64,000 nucleotides of DNA, from NCBI RefSeq assembly GCF_020524025.1, contig NZ_JAIVKN010000003.1, positions 248,001 to 312,000 on the forward strand, written 5' to 3'. Numbering within the stretch: position 1 is the stretch's first letter; the number at the start of each line of letters is the position of its first letter. The position numbers and the translations under genes were made by a program. Positions 49,333 through 61,142 of this stretch are shown here, piece by piece. The notes beneath the pieces are model-generated. The model was given only the letters and a program-made list of their open reading frames with translations, was not told the DNA's origin and made no database searches. Source of the DNA: Halobacillus litoralis. Lineage in GTDB: Bacteria; Bacillota; Bacilli; Bacillales; Halobacillaceae.

Positions 49333-50613
49333 TTATTCGCCTCCAGACACTTGTTCTTTCATATAATCAATAATCGTTTCCAAAGAAATCTCTTTTTGTT
49401 CCCCTGTTGCCATATCTTTAACGTTAATCACACCATTTTCTAACTCTTGTTCTCCTAAGACGAGCACATACTTACTATTGAGACGGTCCGCCGACTTAAA
49501 CTGGCCTTTCATCTTCTTGCCAAGGTAATCTTTGTCCACCTGCACGCCTGCAGCTCTTAACTGATTTGTCAGCTTCACAGCTGCTTTATCTGCATCTTCA
49601 CCCAATGCAACTACAAAACACTCCAGCCCTTCATCTATTGGCAGCTCAACACCTTCAGCTTCAAGGGCCATTAACAAACGTTCAATACTCATGGCAAAAC
49701 CGATTCCGGACGTTTCAGGTCCGCCTACCTCTTTTACAAGGCCTGTATATCGGCCTCCTCCGCTCAGCGTTGTTATAGCCCCGAACCCTTCAGCTTCACT
49801 CATAATTTCAAAAGCAGTATGTGTATAGTAATCAAGTCCTCTTACTAAATTGGGATCAACAACATACTCAATGTCCATAACATCTAAATATTGTTTAACC
49901 TTTTCAAAGTAATCCCTTGAATAATCATTTAGATACTCAAGAATAGATGGTGCGTTTTCCATAGCCGGGTGCCCGCGATCCTTCTTACAATCAAGAACAC
50001 GCAGAGGATTCTGATCCAGTCTTACCTGGCAGTCCGCACATAATTCTTCACGGTGAGGATCAAAGTGACGAATAAGAGCATCTCTATGCGCTTCACGGCT
50101 TTCTTGATCTCCAAGACTGTTCAGCACAAGCTTCAAGGACTTCAGTCCCAGTTCTTTATAAGAATTTAAAGCTAAAGAAAGTACTTCTGCATCAATGGCT
50201 GGGTCGTCACTTCCAAGGGCTTCAATGCCAAACTGCACAAACTGGCGCATCCTCCCCTGCTGTGGCCGCTCATACCGGAACATCGGCCCTGTATAAAAAT
50301 ATTTCGTCGGCTGATTCGGTAAGCCATATACTTTATTCTGAACGAAAGCCCGAACAACAGATGCCGTTCCTTCTGGTCTTAAGGTTATGCTTCGTCCGCC
50401 ACGGTCCTCAAACGTGTACATCTCTTTTTGCACAATATCTGTGCTGTCTCCAACCCCGCGCTGGAAGAGCTCTGTATGTTCAAAAATAGGTGTGCGTATT
50501 TCTTTATAATGATAACGTCGACATAAGTCCGCTAATTGTTGTTCTACGTACTGCCACTTTTCAGAAACACCAGGAAGGATGTCCTGTGTACCTCTTGGAG
50601 CATTAATATTCAT
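49333..50613 (-). CDS. hisS: Histidyl-tRNA synthetase
   Basis: Class IIa synthetase, 426 residues. [11 protein letters not shown] start, motif 2 [41 protein letters not shown] and the C-terminal anticodon-binding domain. The codon at 50616 is TTG; the following ATG at 50613 lies 7 bases after AGGAGG and is chosen. Confidence 0.98.
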   Translation of the reverse strand: MNINAPRGTQDILPGVSEKWQYVEQQLADLCRRYHYKEIRTPIFEHTELFQRGVGDSTDIVQKEMYTFEDRGGRSITLRPEGTASVVRAFVQNKVYGLPNQPTKYFYTGPMFRYERPQQGRMRQFVQFGIEALGSDDPAIDAEVLSLALNSYKELGLKSLKLVLNSLGDQESREAHRDALIRHFDPHREELCADCQVRLDQNPLRVLDCKKDRGHPAMENAPSILEYLNDYSRDYFEKVKQYLDVMDIEYVVDPNLVRGLDYYTHTAFEIMSEAEGFGAITTLSGGGRYTGLVKEVGGPETSGIGFAMSIERLLMALEAEGVELPIDEGLECFVVALGEDADKAAVKLTNQLRAAGVQVDKDYLGKKMKGQFKSADRLNSKYVLVLGEQELENGVINVKDMATGEQKEISLETIIDYMKEQVSGGE

Positions 50614-50651
50614 CAAAATTCCTCCTATCCACTCAAACCATTATTTCCCAC

Positions 50652-50917
50652 AAAAAAATCCCGTCCCTTTTCCTGTTACAGAAAAGGGACGGGATCTACA
50701 CCCGCGTTGCCACCCTGATTGGAGTTCACACTCCCACTCAAAACAGTTAACGCCTGCGTACGTCTCTACCTACTTTAATTTCGGTACAGAACCTAAGAAA
50801 CGTCTTTCATCAGTGCATAACGATAGAATGCTTCCAGCCTGCGGCATTCCTTCTCTGGTCGTATGGAAACTGATTACTTTTTTCCTCAATGGTTTTATGC
50901 GATTCATTTTAGAATTG
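50652..50917 (-). ncRNA. T-box riboswitch of hisS-aspS (likely Asp specifier)
   Basis: Minus-strand leader with AGGGTGGCAACGCGGG (50716-50701) and a terminator CCCGTCCCTTTTC / GAAAAGGGACGGG with seven T. Stem I has AGTA loop-E, helix ATCAGT/ACTGAT and then GAA-A-GAC: specifier GAC (Asp) at 50804-50802. Occupies most of the gap between hisS and the amidase gene. Confidence 0.93.
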
Positions 50918-50923
50918 ATTACT

Positions 50924-50953
50924 ATCATATATTCTCAGCTGAGTGTATGTCAA
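50924..50953 (-). promoter_or_regulatory. hisS: Sigma-A promoter of hisS-aspS
   Basis: Minus strand TTGACA (50953-50948), 18-base spacer, TATGAT (50929-50924). Confidence 0.85.
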
Positions 50954-51058
50954 GTTCAGATTGAGAAATAAATCACAAATTAAAATTTTCAACTTGCAGG
51001 ACACCCATATCTTTTGTCGAATAATGAATAGAAGACTGATTATGGAGGTGGAGAGTGC

Positions 51059-52573
51059 TTGAAAAAAGGACTTTTTTTTATGTTTTTATTTATGATCACT
51101 TTTGTCATTACGGACTTGGAAAGCAAGCCAGTGTATGCGGATGAAGTGATCATACAGGTAGAGGATTTAAATGTTAGAAGTGGGCCAGGCACCAATCACA
51201 GCCGTATTGGCCAGGTCCACAAAGGTGAGACTTATACCATAAGTAAGAAACAGGGAGATTGGATTAAAATCAATTGGAATGGAAAGACCGGCTGGGTCGC
51301 TGAATGGCTGACCAAGGTAAATAAGAAGGAAACGACGTCCAGCTCTTCTTATTATTCTAAGTATGATTACTTACGTATCCGTTCTGCCCCAGGATTAAGC
51401 GGCTCTGTAAAAGGATACTTAATGAAAAATGCCAGAGTAGAATCTCAAGAAAAAAATGGAAAGTGGCTGCTGATTAAACACGGGGACATTAAAGGATGGG
51501 TTCATGGTGATTACTTAGCAGAAAGTAATGATGGTGATTCTTCAGAGGAACAAACCGATGAAAATCATCAGGGAACTCCCTCTGAAGTAAGAGGAGAAAT
51601 TAGAGTTAACACATCCACCTTAAATGTTCGAAGCCAAAATTCCACAAAAGGAAAGATCCTGACACAGGTACGCAAAGGGCAGGTTTATGAATACATAGAC
51701 GAAAAAGACCGCTGGTACCAGATTAAATGGGGCAATGGTAAAACCGGCTGGGTAGCTGGCTGGCTTGTAGAAAAAGTCGATCAAAGAAAACCTGCTCCCG
51801 ACCAATCCACAGCAACCTATGTATCTTTAAGTTATAACAATACAAACCTAAGAAGCGGTCCATCAACGAATAACAAGATTGTCGGTAAAGGCAGTAAAGG
51901 AGACCAATTCGATGTAATTGATAAAGAAGGTAATTGGTATAAAATTAAGTACAACACGAAGGAAGCCTACGTAGCCGGTTGGATTGTAGAAGAACATACT
52001 AAATCCAATCAACAAAAAAACAAGGATTCCAATAGTTTACAAGGTCGGACAATAATGATTGACCCAGGCCACGGAGGTTATGATTCCGGAGCCCTCGGGA
52101 GAAGTGGGAGCTATGAAAGTTTGTTAACACTCGATACAGCCTTCCTGGTTAAAGAGCGGTTGGAACGCGCGGGAGCTGAAGTATTAATGACCAGGACGGA
52201 AAATACATACGTTTCCCTGTCTGTGCGTTCTTATTACTCCAATAGTTCGAATGCGGATGCTTTTATCAGCCTCCATTATAACAGCGCTCCTCTAAGCATA
52301 AGCGCAACGGGAATTAACAGCTATTATTATCATGCTAAAGACCAGAATTTGGCTTTATCTTTGCAATCTTCTCTAATCGCTTCTACAGGTTTAAGGGACA
52401 GAGGGATTAAAAAAGGTAATTTCCATGTGATTAGAGAGAACACCAAACCAGCCATCCTGCTGGAACTGGGCTTCCTCTCTGATGCAAGAGAAGAGCAGAC
52501 AGTTAAAGGATCAACTTATCAAAATCAAGTAAGTGAAGGGATTACTCAAGGCCTTATCCATTATTTTAAATAA
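51059..52573 (+). CDS. yrvJ: N-acetylmuramoyl-L-alanine amidase with four SH3b domains (YrvJ-like)
   Basis: Secreted cell-wall hydrolase. Signal peptide (about 1-28, ending near VYADE), then four bacterial SH3 repeats (about 29-88, 95-155, 178-240, 250-312; e.g. LNVRSGPGTNHSRIGQVHKG) and an Amidase_3 domain (about 329-504) with DPGHGGYDSGA, SYESLLTLD and FISLHYNSA supplying zinc ligands. 504 residues. Start is TTG at 51059, 7 bases after GGAGGTGG. Between hisS and dtd as in B. subtilis. Confidence 0.93.
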   Translation: MKKGLFFMFLFMITFVITDLESKPVYADEVIIQVEDLNVRSGPGTNHSRIGQVHKGETYTISKKQGDWIKINWNGKTGWVAEWLTKVNKKETTSSSSYYSKYDYLRIRSAPGLSGSVKGYLMKNARVESQEKNGKWLLIKHGDIKGWVHGDYLAESNDGDSSEEQTDENHQGTPSEVRGEIRVNTSTLNVRSQNSTKGKILTQVRKGQVYEYIDEKDRWYQIKWGNGKTGWVAGWLVEKVDQRKPAPDQSTATYVSLSYNNTNLRSGPSTNNKIVGKGSKGDQFDVIDKEGNWYKIKYNTKEAYVAGWIVEEHTKSNQQKNKDSNSLQGRTIMIDPGHGGYDSGALGRSGSYESLLTLDTAFLVKERLERAGAEVLMTRTENTYVSLSVRSYYSNSSNADAFISLHYNSAPLSISATGINSYYYHAKDQNLALSLQSSLIASTGLRDRGIKKGNFHVIRENTKPAILLELGFLSDAREEQTVKGSTYQNQVSEGITQGLIHYFK

Positions 52574-52655
52574 GTTCTGCCAGGTATGATGGATCATTTC
52601 GCTAAATGACCTTTTCATGCCAGATCAAGACGAGCTGACATTAATTTTTTTAAAT

Positions 52656-52697
52656 AAAAAGCTGATGCCCGGATATAAAACCAGGGCATCAGCTTTT
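52656..52697. terminator. Bidirectional terminator, yrvJ and dtd
   Basis: AAAAAGCTGATGCCC pairs with GGGCATCAGCTTTT between convergent genes. A smaller hairpin TCATTT-CGC-TAAATGA precedes it. Confidence 0.88.
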
Positions 52698-52699
52698 CT

Positions 52700-53146
52700 T
52701 TATCGATCTTTACTATCAAGGATTAGGGTAACAGGACCTTCGTTTGTCAATTGGACATTCATCATTGCACCAAACTGCCCTGTCTCTACTTCCACGCCTT
52801 CATGAGAGACCATATCGTTAAATTTATCATAAAGATCTTCCGCAGCACCCGGCTTAGCGGCCTGCATAAAATTAGGACGACGTCCTTTTCGGCAGTCCCC
52901 ATAAAGCGTAAACTGAGAGATAGATAACATGCGTCCTCCTATATCAATGAGCGAATGATTCATCTTCCCTTCCTCATCTTCAAATATCCTTAGATAAGGT
53001 ATTTTTTTAGCTAAATAGCGGGCATCTTCTTCTGTATCTTCATGAGTAACACCTAACAGGATGACGAGTCCGCGATCAATACTTCCTACTGTTTCCTCTG
53101 AAACAACAACAGAAGCATCAACCGCACGCTGGACGACTGCTTTCAT
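52700..53146 (-). CDS. dtd: D-aminoacyl-tRNA deacylase
   Basis: Removes D-amino acids from mischarged tRNA. 148 residues, [15 protein letters not shown] start, [17 protein letters not shown] and [11 protein letters not shown] (NxGPVT motif variant), the family's two active-site blocks. Directly after relA (17 bases), as in B. subtilis. Confidence 0.96.
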   Translation of the reverse strand: MKAVVQRAVDASVVVSEETVGSIDRGLVILLGVTHEDTEEDARYLAKKIPYLRIFEDEEGKMNHSLIDIGGRMLSISQFTLYGDCRKGRRPNFMQAAKPGAAEDLYDKFNDMVSHEGVEVETGQFGAMMNVQLTNEGPVTLILDSKDR

Positions 53147-53163
53147 TATAAAATCCCCTTTTA

Positions 53164-55368
53164 CTATTGCATGACACGACGAACCGTATAAACTTCTTGA
53201 ATCTGCTTGATCCGCTCTACAATCTTTCTTAAATGGTTTGTATTTTGGATCAGGATGGTAATATGAATGGTAGCCATTTTATTCCGATCCGATTTTCCTG
53301 ATACAGCCGTTATATTAGTTTTTGTTTCATTAACGGCCTGCAGTACTTCATTTAATAAGCCTCTTCTGTCATAGCCCCATATTTCAAGATCTACATGGTA
53401 TTGTTTCGAATCCGTCACGGATGTCTCCCATTTCACAGGGAGCAGACGTGTCTGTGCTTCTTCTGTCTGGACATTCGGACAATCCGTACGGTGAACTGAG
53501 ACACCACGTCCCTTTGTGATATATCCTACAATGTCATCACCTGGAACAGGGTTACAGCATTTCGATAAACGAACGAGAAGGTTGTCAACCCCTTCAACGC
53601 GAACACCCGAGTCTTTCTTTCCGTTTTTCGGAGGTGTTTTAATTTCAGTAGTACTAACATCAGCTAAAGTCTGCTGCAGATCCTGTTCTTTTTGTTTCTG
53701 TTTCCTAATTCTTTCAGTCAACCTTGTAGCAATCTGAGCAGCTGTAATGCCTTGATATCCTACAGCAGCAAACATATCTTCTTCATTGGTAAAGTTGAAC
53801 TTTTCAGAAACACGATTTAGGTTGTCTGTTGTATATACATCTTTGGGTTGAATACCAAAGTTACGGATTTCGCGTTCTACGAGTTCTTTACCTTTAGAAA
53901 CGTTTTCGTCTTTCTGCTGCTTTTTAAAGAATTGCTTAATTTTATTTTTCGCCTGTGAAGTCTGAGCCAGTTTGATCCAATCTTTAGAGGGACCATAGGC
54001 ATGCTTCGATGTCATAATATCTACGATATCGCCTGTCTTCAGTTCATAATCGAGCGGTTCCATCTTCCCATTCACTTTTGCTCCGATCGTTTGGTTACCG
54101 ACTTCTGTATGAATGCGATAAGCAAAATCCACTGGAACAGAACCGGATGGAAGCTCGATGACATCTCCTTTAGGCGTAAAGACATAGACCATATCAGAAA
54201 ACAAATCGACTTTCAGTGATTCCATAAATTCTTCAGCATCGTGCGTTTCACTCTGCCACTCTAATATTTCACGGAACCATGTAAGTTTTTCTTCAAACGA
54301 CTGCTCAGCAGGTGTCTGTTTACCTTCTTTATATGCCCAGTGTGCGGCAATTCCATATTCTGCTATTTCATGCATTTCATGTGTTCGAATCTGGACCTCC
54401 AGTGGATCTCCTTTAGGTCCAATCACAGTGGTATGCAGCGATTGATATAGGTTCGGTTTAGGCATAGCAATATAATCTTTAAAACGGCCGGGCATCGGTT
54501 TCCAACACGTGTGTATGATTCCGAGCACAGCGTAACAATCTTTAATACTGTTTACTGTAATTCTAACGGCTAACAAGTCATAGATTTCATTGAACTGTTT
54601 GTTCTGCAGGACCATTTTACGATAAATGCTGTATAAGTGCTTCGGCCTGCCATTTAAATCTGCTTCGATATTCACTTCACTTAACTGGTCACGAATTTCA
54701 TCAATTACTTCTTCAATATAGTGTTCCCGTTCATTTCTTTTCTGTTTCATCAAATGAACAATTCTGTAATATTGCTGAGGATTCAGGTAACGTAAAGCTG
54801 TATCTTCAAGTTCCCATTTAATCGTTGAAATTCCCAGCCGGTGAGCAAGCGGTGCAAATATTTCCAGTGTTTCATTAGAAATGCGGCGCTGTTTCTCTGC
54901 AGGAAGATGCTTTAATGTCCGCATATTATGAAGACGATCGGCAAGTTTAATTAAAATAACCCGCATATCTTTAGCCATAGCTACGAACATTTTCCTGTGA
55001 TTTTCTGCTTGTTGTGCCTCTTTGGATTTATACTTAATCTTACCTAGTTTGGTTACACCGTCAACGAGCATAGAAACTTCTTCATTGAATGCATCTTCAA
55101 TTTGCTCAAGCGTAATATCCGTATCCTCCACGACATCATGAAGAAATCCTCCAGCAACCGTTTCAGGATCCATCTCCAAATTGACAAGAATACCAGCCAC
55201 TTGAATAGGATGGATGATATAAGGCTCTCCTGATTTCCGGAACTGGTTGCTGTGTGCTTGTTCAGCAAATTCATAAGCACGACGAATAAAAGCCAAATCT
55301 GACTCATTTAAATACTGACCTGCTTGTTCTATGACTTCTTCAGCAGTTAGAACTGTATCTTTCGCCAT
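53164..55368 (-). CDS. relA: RelA/SpoT bifunctional (p)ppGpp synthetase/hydrolase
   Basis: Stringent-response enzyme. HD hydrolase domain ([45 protein letters not shown]), synthetase domain ([26 protein letters not shown]), TGS domain ([20 protein letters not shown]), and C-terminal zinc-finger/ACT regions ([14 protein letters not shown]). 734 residues. Both active sites look intact. ATG after AGGGTGA. Confidence 0.98.
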   Translation of the reverse strand: MAKDTVLTAEEVIEQAGQYLNESDLAFIRRAYEFAEQAHSNQFRKSGEPYIIHPIQVAGILVNLEMDPETVAGGFLHDVVEDTDITLEQIEDAFNEEVSMLVDGVTKLGKIKYKSKEAQQAENHRKMFVAMAKDMRVILIKLADRLHNMRTLKHLPAEKQRRISNETLEIFAPLAHRLGISTIKWELEDTALRYLNPQQYYRIVHLMKQKRNEREHYIEEVIDEIRDQLSEVNIEADLNGRPKHLYSIYRKMVLQNKQFNEIYDLLAVRITVNSIKDCYAVLGIIHTCWKPMPGRFKDYIAMPKPNLYQSLHTTVIGPKGDPLEVQIRTHEMHEIAEYGIAAHWAYKEGKQTPAEQSFEEKLTWFREILEWQSETHDAEEFMESLKVDLFSDMVYVFTPKGDVIELPSGSVPVDFAYRIHTEVGNQTIGAKVNGKMEPLDYELKTGDIVDIMTSKHAYGPSKDWIKLAQTSQAKNKIKQFFKKQQKDENVSKGKELVEREIRNFGIQPKDVYTTDNLNRVSEKFNFTNEEDMFAAVGYQGITAAQIATRLTERIRKQKQKEQDLQQTLADVSTTEIKTPPKNGKKDSGVRVEGVDNLLVRLSKCCNPVPGDDIVGYITKGRGVSVHRTDCPNVQTEEAQTRLLPVKWETSVTDSKQYHVDLEIWGYDRRGLLNEVLQAVNETKTNITAVSGKSDRNKMATIHITILIQNTNHLRKIVERIKQIQEVYTVRRVMQ

Positions 55369-55415
55369 TGAATCACCCTAGTTTCTTTAAAACTTTCCAA
55401 AACTTATTTGCTATC

Positions 55416-55443
55416 ATTATCAAAAAAGCGGCCTCTTTGTAAA
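55416..55443 (-). promoter_or_regulatory. relA: Possible sigma-A promoter of relA
   Basis: Minus strand TTTACA (55443-55438), 16-base spacer, GATAAT (55421-55416). Confidence 0.55.
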
Positions 55444-55472
55444 GAGATAGACCTTCTTCTTACCTGTAAAAC

Positions 55473-55502
55473 AAAGAGCGCCCCTCACGAAGGGCACTCT
55501 TT
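55473..55502 (-). terminator. apt terminator
   Basis: AAAGAGCGCCC / GGGCACTCTTT stem; on the minus strand followed by GTTTT. Confidence 0.75.
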
Positions 55503-55506
55503 CTTA

Positions 55507-56019
55507 TTAGTATTGCATTAAGGTTAATACGTCGTGGTCTTTTAATTTACTACGGCCATCTAAATAAGTCAGTTCTATTAAGAACGCACACCCAGCTACC
55601 TCTCCACCAAGCTGTTCAACTAGATCGATGGTCGCCTCAATTGTTCCACCGGTAGCAAGTAAATCATCCACAATCAGGACACGCTGTCCCGGTTTAATTG
55701 CATCTTTATGAATGGTCAGTACGTCTTTCCCATACTCCAGACCATAATCCACTTTAATCGTTTCACGTGGTAGTTTACCCTCTTTACGTACAGGTGCAAA
55801 CCCGATTTCCAATGCGTAAGAAACAGGACATCCCACGATAAACCCACGCGCTTCCGGGCCTACGATAATGTCGATTTCTTTATCTTTTGCATATTCTACA
55901 ATTTCATCTACTGCTGATTTAAATGCAGGACCGTTATCCATAAGTGGAGTAATATCCTTGAACTGTACTCCTTCTTTCGGCCAATCCTGTACGATCGCAA
56001 TATGCTCTTTATAATCCAT
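55507..56019 (-). CDS. apt: Adenine phosphoribosyltransferase
   Basis: Converts adenine and PRPP to AMP. 170 residues, [38 protein letters not shown] and PRPP loop [15 protein letters not shown]. Start lies 11 bases inside the recJ end. ATG after AAGGAGG. Confidence 0.97.
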   Translation of the reverse strand: MDYKEHIAIVQDWPKEGVQFKDITPLMDNGPAFKSAVDEIVEYAKDKEIDIIVGPEARGFIVGCPVSYALEIGFAPVRKEGKLPRETIKVDYGLEYGKDVLTIHKDAIKPGQRVLIVDDLLATGGTIEATIDLVEQLGGEVAGCAFLIELTYLDGRSKLKDHDVLTLMQY

Positions 56020-58336
56020 TAACTACTTCCTCCTTGACTTGCTTAGAACGTTGGTTCAAATATCGGTCAAACCATTCTTTCAATTCTTTATATGTGGAAT
56101 AATAGAGTGTTTGTTCCAATTGAAGCTGCTCTTCTCTTTTTCGGTAAAGCGAAGATTCTCTCAAATCTTTTTGAGAAGGTTCGGATTCAACCGTTAAAAT
56201 CCCGTCTTTCATTTTAACAAAACCAAGCTCAAAAAACACCTCAGAAATAAATTCCACCATGGAACGGTCCCAGCCTTTTCGTTTAGCTAAAAGATCAGCT
56301 TCTTTGTCCATGTTGAAACTTCCACGCTTCCATAGCATACCATAAAACCATTTAAAGTGGTCCCTTGAAGGCCAGGTTTTTAAGAATGTACTTTCTTCAA
56401 GGTGGTAGCAGGCATATAGTTTACTGATCTCAATCGTATTTAGCAGATTTGTCAGATCAGACATCTGCTCTGGTAGATCAATGAGCAGTAAACCATCAAA
56501 AGAATCTTTATTTGAAAGATCCTCCGGTTGAAAGACAGGAACTTCACAAGGCGCTTCCGTTTTCCCCTGAAAAGTAACCGCTGCATATCTTTCGCCATGT
56601 GGTATGACAATATTTTTTTCAATATGCCTGGACCCACGATGATCAAAAAGCTGCCACTCTTTGACGCGGATATCTTTAATCATTACCTGAAGGTTTTTCC
56701 TTCCATTCCATTCATTGACCCCAAGCTCTCCTACCATTTCCAGTGGAGAGTGCGGAGACAACTGCGAATAGAGGTCTCCCATCCCAAAGGCAATGCCGTC
56801 TACTTTAGTCTGCTGGTCTTGGAATTGGAATTTTAAATGGTTTTTCTTACTGCCGATCAGCCGAACTTCTTTAGGGGTTTGCTTCAGATGAAACAATGGT
56901 TTAGGGTTGCCCATTCCGAACGGACGGAGCCGGTCTACTTCATCGATTTGCTGTAAGGAGATATCTTCCAGATTGACCGTCGTTTCTACATCCAGAACCT
57001 GTTGATAATCATCATCGGTTAGTTTCTCCTTAGCTAAACGAATTAAGTCGTCCCTAAGGGCATCAATTTCCCCAACAGAAAGAGTCATTCCAGCCGCTTG
57101 AGCGTGCCCGCCAAAATGAATAAAGCGGTGGCGGACTTCCATACAGTTGGAAAATAGATCAAAGGCATCTATACTTCTAGCTGAACCTTTTGCTTCACCT
57201 TTCTCAGAATCGATAGCTAATACAATGGCAGGTCTGTCAAATTGTCTTACGAGTTTGGAAGCAACAATGCCCAATACTCCGGGATTCCAGCCTTCCTTTG
57301 CCACTACAATGACTTCTTCTGTAGAGCCGTCTTTGGCCTGAACCATTTCCTCTGCTTCTTTAGCAATCGAAGCAACTATTTTTTGTCGCTCCTGATTTAA
57401 TTGGTTAATAAAGCCTGCAATTTCCTGAGATTCTTCTAAATCCCTGGATAATAACAAATCTACGCCAGGAGTTGCATCTTGAAGGCGGCCCACCGCATTA
57501 ATACGTGGCCCTATGGTGAATCCAATTGTCTCTTCATTCATATCCCCTTCAATGTTACACACCTGCCTTAACGCCTGTATACCCGGCCGGGTTGAACGGG
57601 AAATAGCCTTCAGACCAAAGGATGCAAGCACCCTGTTTTCACCAACGAGCGGAACAAGATCGGCAATGGTCCCAATTACCGCAAGGTCAAGAAATTCTTT
57701 AGGGAACCTGCCAAGAAGAGCCTGGGCAAATTTAAACGCCACCCCAACTCCAGCTAACTCCTGAAAAGGATAATCAGCAGAAGTCTTAGGGTGAATGATC
57801 GTGTGCGCATCCGGGAGCACTTCCTGCACTTCATGGTGATCGGTAATAATTAAATCCAGACCAAGTTCTTTAGCAAAGGATGCTTCTTCAATCGCCGCAA
57901 TTCCAGTATCAACCGTAATAATGACAGCATATCCAGAGTCACTGGCAAATTGAAAAGCTTCTTTGTTTGGACCATACCCTTCAGTAAAACGGTTGGGAAT
58001 ATAAAAGTCACAATCCGCTCCTGCTTCTCTTAAAGCTTCTATCATAAGCGTCGTTGAACTAACGCCATCAGCATCATAGTCACCAAAAACGAGGATCGGT
58101 TCTCCTTTTTCAACGGCATCCTTTATACGCGCAATGGCTTGCTCCATCCCATCCATCAAAAAGGGATCATGCAGTTGATCCATGGACGGATTAAGAAAGC
58201 GTTCAGCCGCATCTGCCTCGAAAATCCCCCTTTTTTCCAACAGCTGCTTTGTAAGTGGCGTTAATCCAGCCAGGCCACCTGCAGACGAAGAAGGTTCTTT
58301 ATATGTAAATTTCCATTTCATCTTACTTTGTATCAT
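56009..58336 (-). CDS. recJ: Single-stranded-DNA-specific exonuclease RecJ
   Basis: 5'-3' ssDNA exonuclease of repair. DHH domain [40 protein letters not shown]1 block [13 protein letters not shown]; then OB fold and the long Bacillus-type C-terminal extension. The frame opens at 58366, but the ATG at 58336 follows AGGGGTGA (775 residues). Followed by apt. Confidence 0.96.
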   Translation of the reverse strand: MIQSKMKWKFTYKEPSSSAGGLAGLTPLTKQLLEKRGIFEADAAERFLNPSMDQLHDPFLMDGMEQAIARIKDAVEKGEPILVFGDYDADGVSSTTLMIEALREAGADCDFYIPNRFTEGYGPNKEAFQFASDSGYAVIITVDTGIAAIEEASFAKELGLDLIITDHHEVQEVLPDAHTIIHPKTSADYPFQELAGVGVAFKFAQALLGRFPKEFLDLAVIGTIADLVPLVGENRVLASFGLKAISRSTRPGIQALRQVCNIEGDMNEETIGFTIGPRINAVGRLQDATPGVDLLLSRDLEESQEIAGFINQLNQERQKIVASIAKEAEEMVQAKDGSTEEVIVVAKEGWNPGVLGIVASKLVRQFDRPAIVLAIDSEKGEAKGSARSIDAFDLFSNCMEVRHRFIHFGGHAQAAGMTLSVGEIDALRDDLIRLAKEKLTDDDYQQVLDVETTVNLEDISLQQIDEVDRLRPFGMGNPKPLFHLKQTPKEVRLIGSKKNHLKFQFQDQQTKVDGIAFGMGDLYSQLSPHSPLEMVGELGVNEWNGRKNLQVMIKDIRVKEWQLFDHRGSRHIEKNIVIPHGERYAAVTFQGKTEAPCEVPVFQPEDLSNKDSFDGLLLIDLPEQMSDLTNLLNTIEISKLYACYHLEESTFLKTWPSRDHFKWFYGMLWKRGSFNMDKEADLLAKRKGWDRSMVEFISEVFFELGFVKMKDGILTVESEPSQKDLRESSLYRKREEQLQLEQTLYYSTYKELKEWFDRYLNQRSKQVKEEVVNGL

Positions 58337-58392
58337 AAGTTCACCCCTGACCCATTTATTATACAAGAGCGGACCAGGGGGAGCAAACGCAA

Positions 58393-58728
58393 TTATGTGA
58401 CTCTGGAAGTAGAATTTTCTTGTTCCTCTGTTTCTTCCTGTTCCAATGATTGATCACTACGATTATCAGGCGCTGCTGTTTCAGAGGAAGCAGCGTTCTT
58501 TTCTTTCAACGATCTGTTTTCACGCTTTAACTTAAAATAACGGACAGCCCCTACAGAAGCAGTGGCTAATCCTCCAAGCAGAACAGACACAAGAATGACC
58601 AGAATCAGCGGTGCTTCTCCGCTGCCGAATAAATAATTGACTTGAACAGGGTCCACATTTATAACAGCAAAAACAGCGATTAATAAAGCAAAGATAAAGG
58701 CTGAGATGAGATACGTCTGCCCTTTCAT
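58393..58728 (-). CDS. LapA-domain membrane protein (YrvD-like)
   Basis: About 111 residues with two membrane helices (YLISAFIFALLIAVFAVINV, LILVILVSVLLGGLATASVG) typical of DUF1049/LapA, and a polar C-terminal tail with a short coiled coil (FKLKRENRSLKEKNAA). Function unknown in Bacilli. ATG at 58728 after AAAGGGG; a TTG at 58734 is less likely. Confidence 0.85.
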   Translation of the reverse strand: MKGQTYLISAFIFALLIAVFAVINVDPVQVNYLFGSGEAPLILVILVSVLLGGLATASVGAVRYFKLKRENRSLKEKNAASSETAAPDNRSDQSLEQEETEEQENSTSRVT

Positions 58729-58790
58729 TGCCAACTCCCCTTTCTATTATTCATTGTTGTAAATATACCCTTATTAAACCAGCAATAATC

Positions 58791-58826
58791 AAAAAAACGG
58801 CCCTACCTTAAGTAAGACCGTTTTTT
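58791..58826 (-). terminator. secDF terminator
   Basis: AAAAAACGG / CCGTTTTTT outer stem with an inner CTTA/TAAG pair; T-runs on both strands. Confidence 0.78.
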
Positions 58827-58859
58827 AGAAGATATGTGGGTCCTCCGTACAATAGAATG

Positions 58860-61142
58860 TTATACCTGAGGGCCGTCTGTTTTTTTCTTTTTCACATAAT
58901 TAATCGGGTTGTTCTTGATATTACGTCCGCGCCAGACTAACCACAGCTGGGAAGCAATAAACAAGGATGAATAGGTACCTGCCAGCAAACCGATAACGAG
59001 TGCAAAGGAGAAGTTAGTGATGGACGATGCACCGAAGACTAAAAGCATAACGGCAGCAAAAATGACGGTAAGTACCGTATTAAAGCTTCGGGCCAGCGTC
59101 TGCATTAAACTATCATTAACAATCGTTGCAAGTTCTTTAAACGATTTGACTTTTTTCTTCATCTTCAGATTTTCACGGATTCTGTCAAAGGTAACAATCG
59201 TATCGTTGACGGAATAACCGACAATCGTCAGAATAGCTGCAATGATGGTAATGTCAAATTCGAGCCTTGTAATACTGAAGAAGGCAATGATGAAGAATGC
59301 ATCATGCAGCAGTGCGATAATCGCTGTTATAGCAAAGAATATCTCAAAACGAATCGTCACATAAATGATTATTCCTATAGATGCATATAGAACAGCAAGC
59401 GCTGCATTCTTTGCAAGCTCTTTGGCAACAATTGGTGAAACCGTGCTGACATTTGGAGTGTTGCCATATTTTTCTTCATAATAGCTTTGAATCTCACCAA
59501 TTTTGTCTTTGCTGAGTTCTGAATCAAAGCGGGCGACAGCAATTTCATTATTATCTCCGGAAATAATCACCTGTTCAGGGGATACATTGAACTCCTGGTC
59601 TAATGTTTCTTCTACTTCCGTGACGTTGATATTCCCGTCAGATAAGATGGATACCCTCGAACCATTTGAAAAGTCGATCCCTAAATTCAAACGGAAAATA
59701 GAGAGTGCGATAACTCCCGCAACCACCAGAGCAATGGATATGGTAAAGAACAACTTCCGTTTTCCTACAAAGTCGAACTTACGCTTCATAAACCTTGCTT
59801 TTACTTCTTCACCATCTGAGATATCCTGAATATCTTCAGGCTTCACACCAAACCATTTCGGGCGTTTATTAAGTGCCCGACTTTTCACCCATAAACTCAT
59901 AAATAAGCGTGTACCATAAACGGCTGTAACGAAACTGACCAAAATACTGACAATCAACATCGTTGCAAAACCTTTTACAGAACTAGTACCGAAAATGAAC
60001 AGGACCGTCGCCGCAATTAACGTCGTAATATTGGCATCCATAATGGTTGATAGAGACCGCTTATTTCCTGCTTTATAAGCAGCCATTAAGGACTTGCCTG
60101 TTTTTAATTCTTCTTTTATGCGTTCATATGTGATGATATTGGCATCCACAGCCATACCAACACCCAGAATCAAGGCTGCAATACCTGGGAGTGTCAACAC
60201 TCCGTTCATTAGTTCGAATATAACCAGGATTAAATAAATATATACCGATAACGTAAGAGTTGCGATAATTCCAGGGAATCGATAGTAACCAATCATAAAC
60301 AGGAAGATGGCTGCAATGCCAATAAATCCAGCAAGGATTGTTTTATTCATTGCCTGCTCCCCGAATTGAGCACCAACCGAGGTGGAATACGTTTCCTCCA
60401 GATTTACTGGTAAGGATCCTGCATTTAATATATCTGCAAGTTGCTGAGCTGATTCTACAGTAAAGTCCCCGTTGATTTGTATGGAGTTACTACGAATCGG
60501 GCCGTTTTTACGGAATGAAGGGGCAGAGATATATTCCGGATCTGCCTGTCCAAACTGCTCGGCAAAGGATGTGTCTTCATCATAGTCAAGCCAAATGACC
60601 AATAAGTCATCCGGATAAGGAGTACTTGGATCATCTGGAGTATTGTAAACCTCTTCAGATACATCATAAAATTTTGATGCATCCTTTACTTTCAAAGTAA
60701 CGACCGGTTCATTGGTATTGGCGTCGAAGGACTGCTGTGCACTCCCTTCGACCAAGTCTGATCCATCCAGGAATAACTTCCCTTCTGTGGACCGGAACGT
60801 CAACTCTGCCGTCGTGGAAAGCAGGTCTCTTGCTGTCTGCTGATCTTCCACACCAGCTAGTTGAACACGAATTCTACCATTGTCTTCTATTGAAATATTC
60901 GTTTCACTGATTCCCAGAGTATTTACACGCTGACTCAAGGATTCAGCTGTTGCTTCCAGGACTTGCTGATTCACTTCTTGCTCTTCATTAAGTGGTTCAA
61001 CATCATAAAGGATCTCGAAGCCACCCTGTAAATCCAGTCCTAACTTAATATCTTTGGTTATGCCTGTTATTGTCGTCCCAATCGTAGCTGCCAGCAGCAG
61101 AACCACGATAAAAAAGGCGACGATCCGCCCTCGTTTCACCAT
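58860..61142 (-). CDS. secDF: Protein translocase subunit SecDF (fused)
   Basis: RND-type membrane protein driving late steps of Sec export with the proton gradient. SecD half (LGLDLQGGFEILYDVEPL, GMAVDANIITYERIKEELKT) and SecF half (LNLGIDFSNGSRVSI, VGYSVNDTIVTFDRIRENL) joined in one 760-residue chain, as in B. subtilis. Twelve predicted helices. ATG follows AGGAGG at somewhat long spacing. Confidence 0.97.
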   Translation of the reverse strand: MVKRGRIVAFFIVVLLLAATIGTTITGITKDIKLGLDLQGGFEILYDVEPLNEEQEVNQQVLEATAESLSQRVNTLGISETNISIEDNGRIRVQLAGVEDQQTARDLLSTTAELTFRSTEGKLFLDGSDLVEGSAQQSFDANTNEPVVTLKVKDASKFYDVSEEVYNTPDDPSTPYPDDLLVIWLDYDEDTSFAEQFGQADPEYISAPSFRKNGPIRSNSIQINGDFTVESAQQLADILNAGSLPVNLEETYSTSVGAQFGEQAMNKTILAGFIGIAAIFLFMIGYYRFPGIIATLTLSVYIYLILVIFELMNGVLTLPGIAALILGVGMAVDANIITYERIKEELKTGKSLMAAYKAGNKRSLSTIMDANITTLIAATVLFIFGTSSVKGFATMLIVSILVSFVTAVYGTRLFMSLWVKSRALNKRPKWFGVKPEDIQDISDGEEVKARFMKRKFDFVGKRKLFFTISIALVVAGVIALSIFRLNLGIDFSNGSRVSILSDGNINVTEVEETLDQEFNVSPEQVIISGDNNEIAVARFDSELSKDKIGEIQSYYEEKYGNTPNVSTVSPIVAKELAKNAALAVLYASIGIIIYVTIRFEIFFAITAIIALLHDAFFIIAFFSITRLEFDITIIAAILTIVGYSVNDTIVTFDRIRENLKMKKKVKSFKELATIVNDSLMQTLARSFNTVLTVIFAAVMLLVFGASSITNFSFALVIGLLAGTYSSLFIASQLWLVWRGRNIKNNPINYVKKKKTDGPQV

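Noticed and set aside
51087-52000. Repeated segments resembling tandem repeats
   Set aside because: They are four diverged SH3b domains of one cell-wall amidase.
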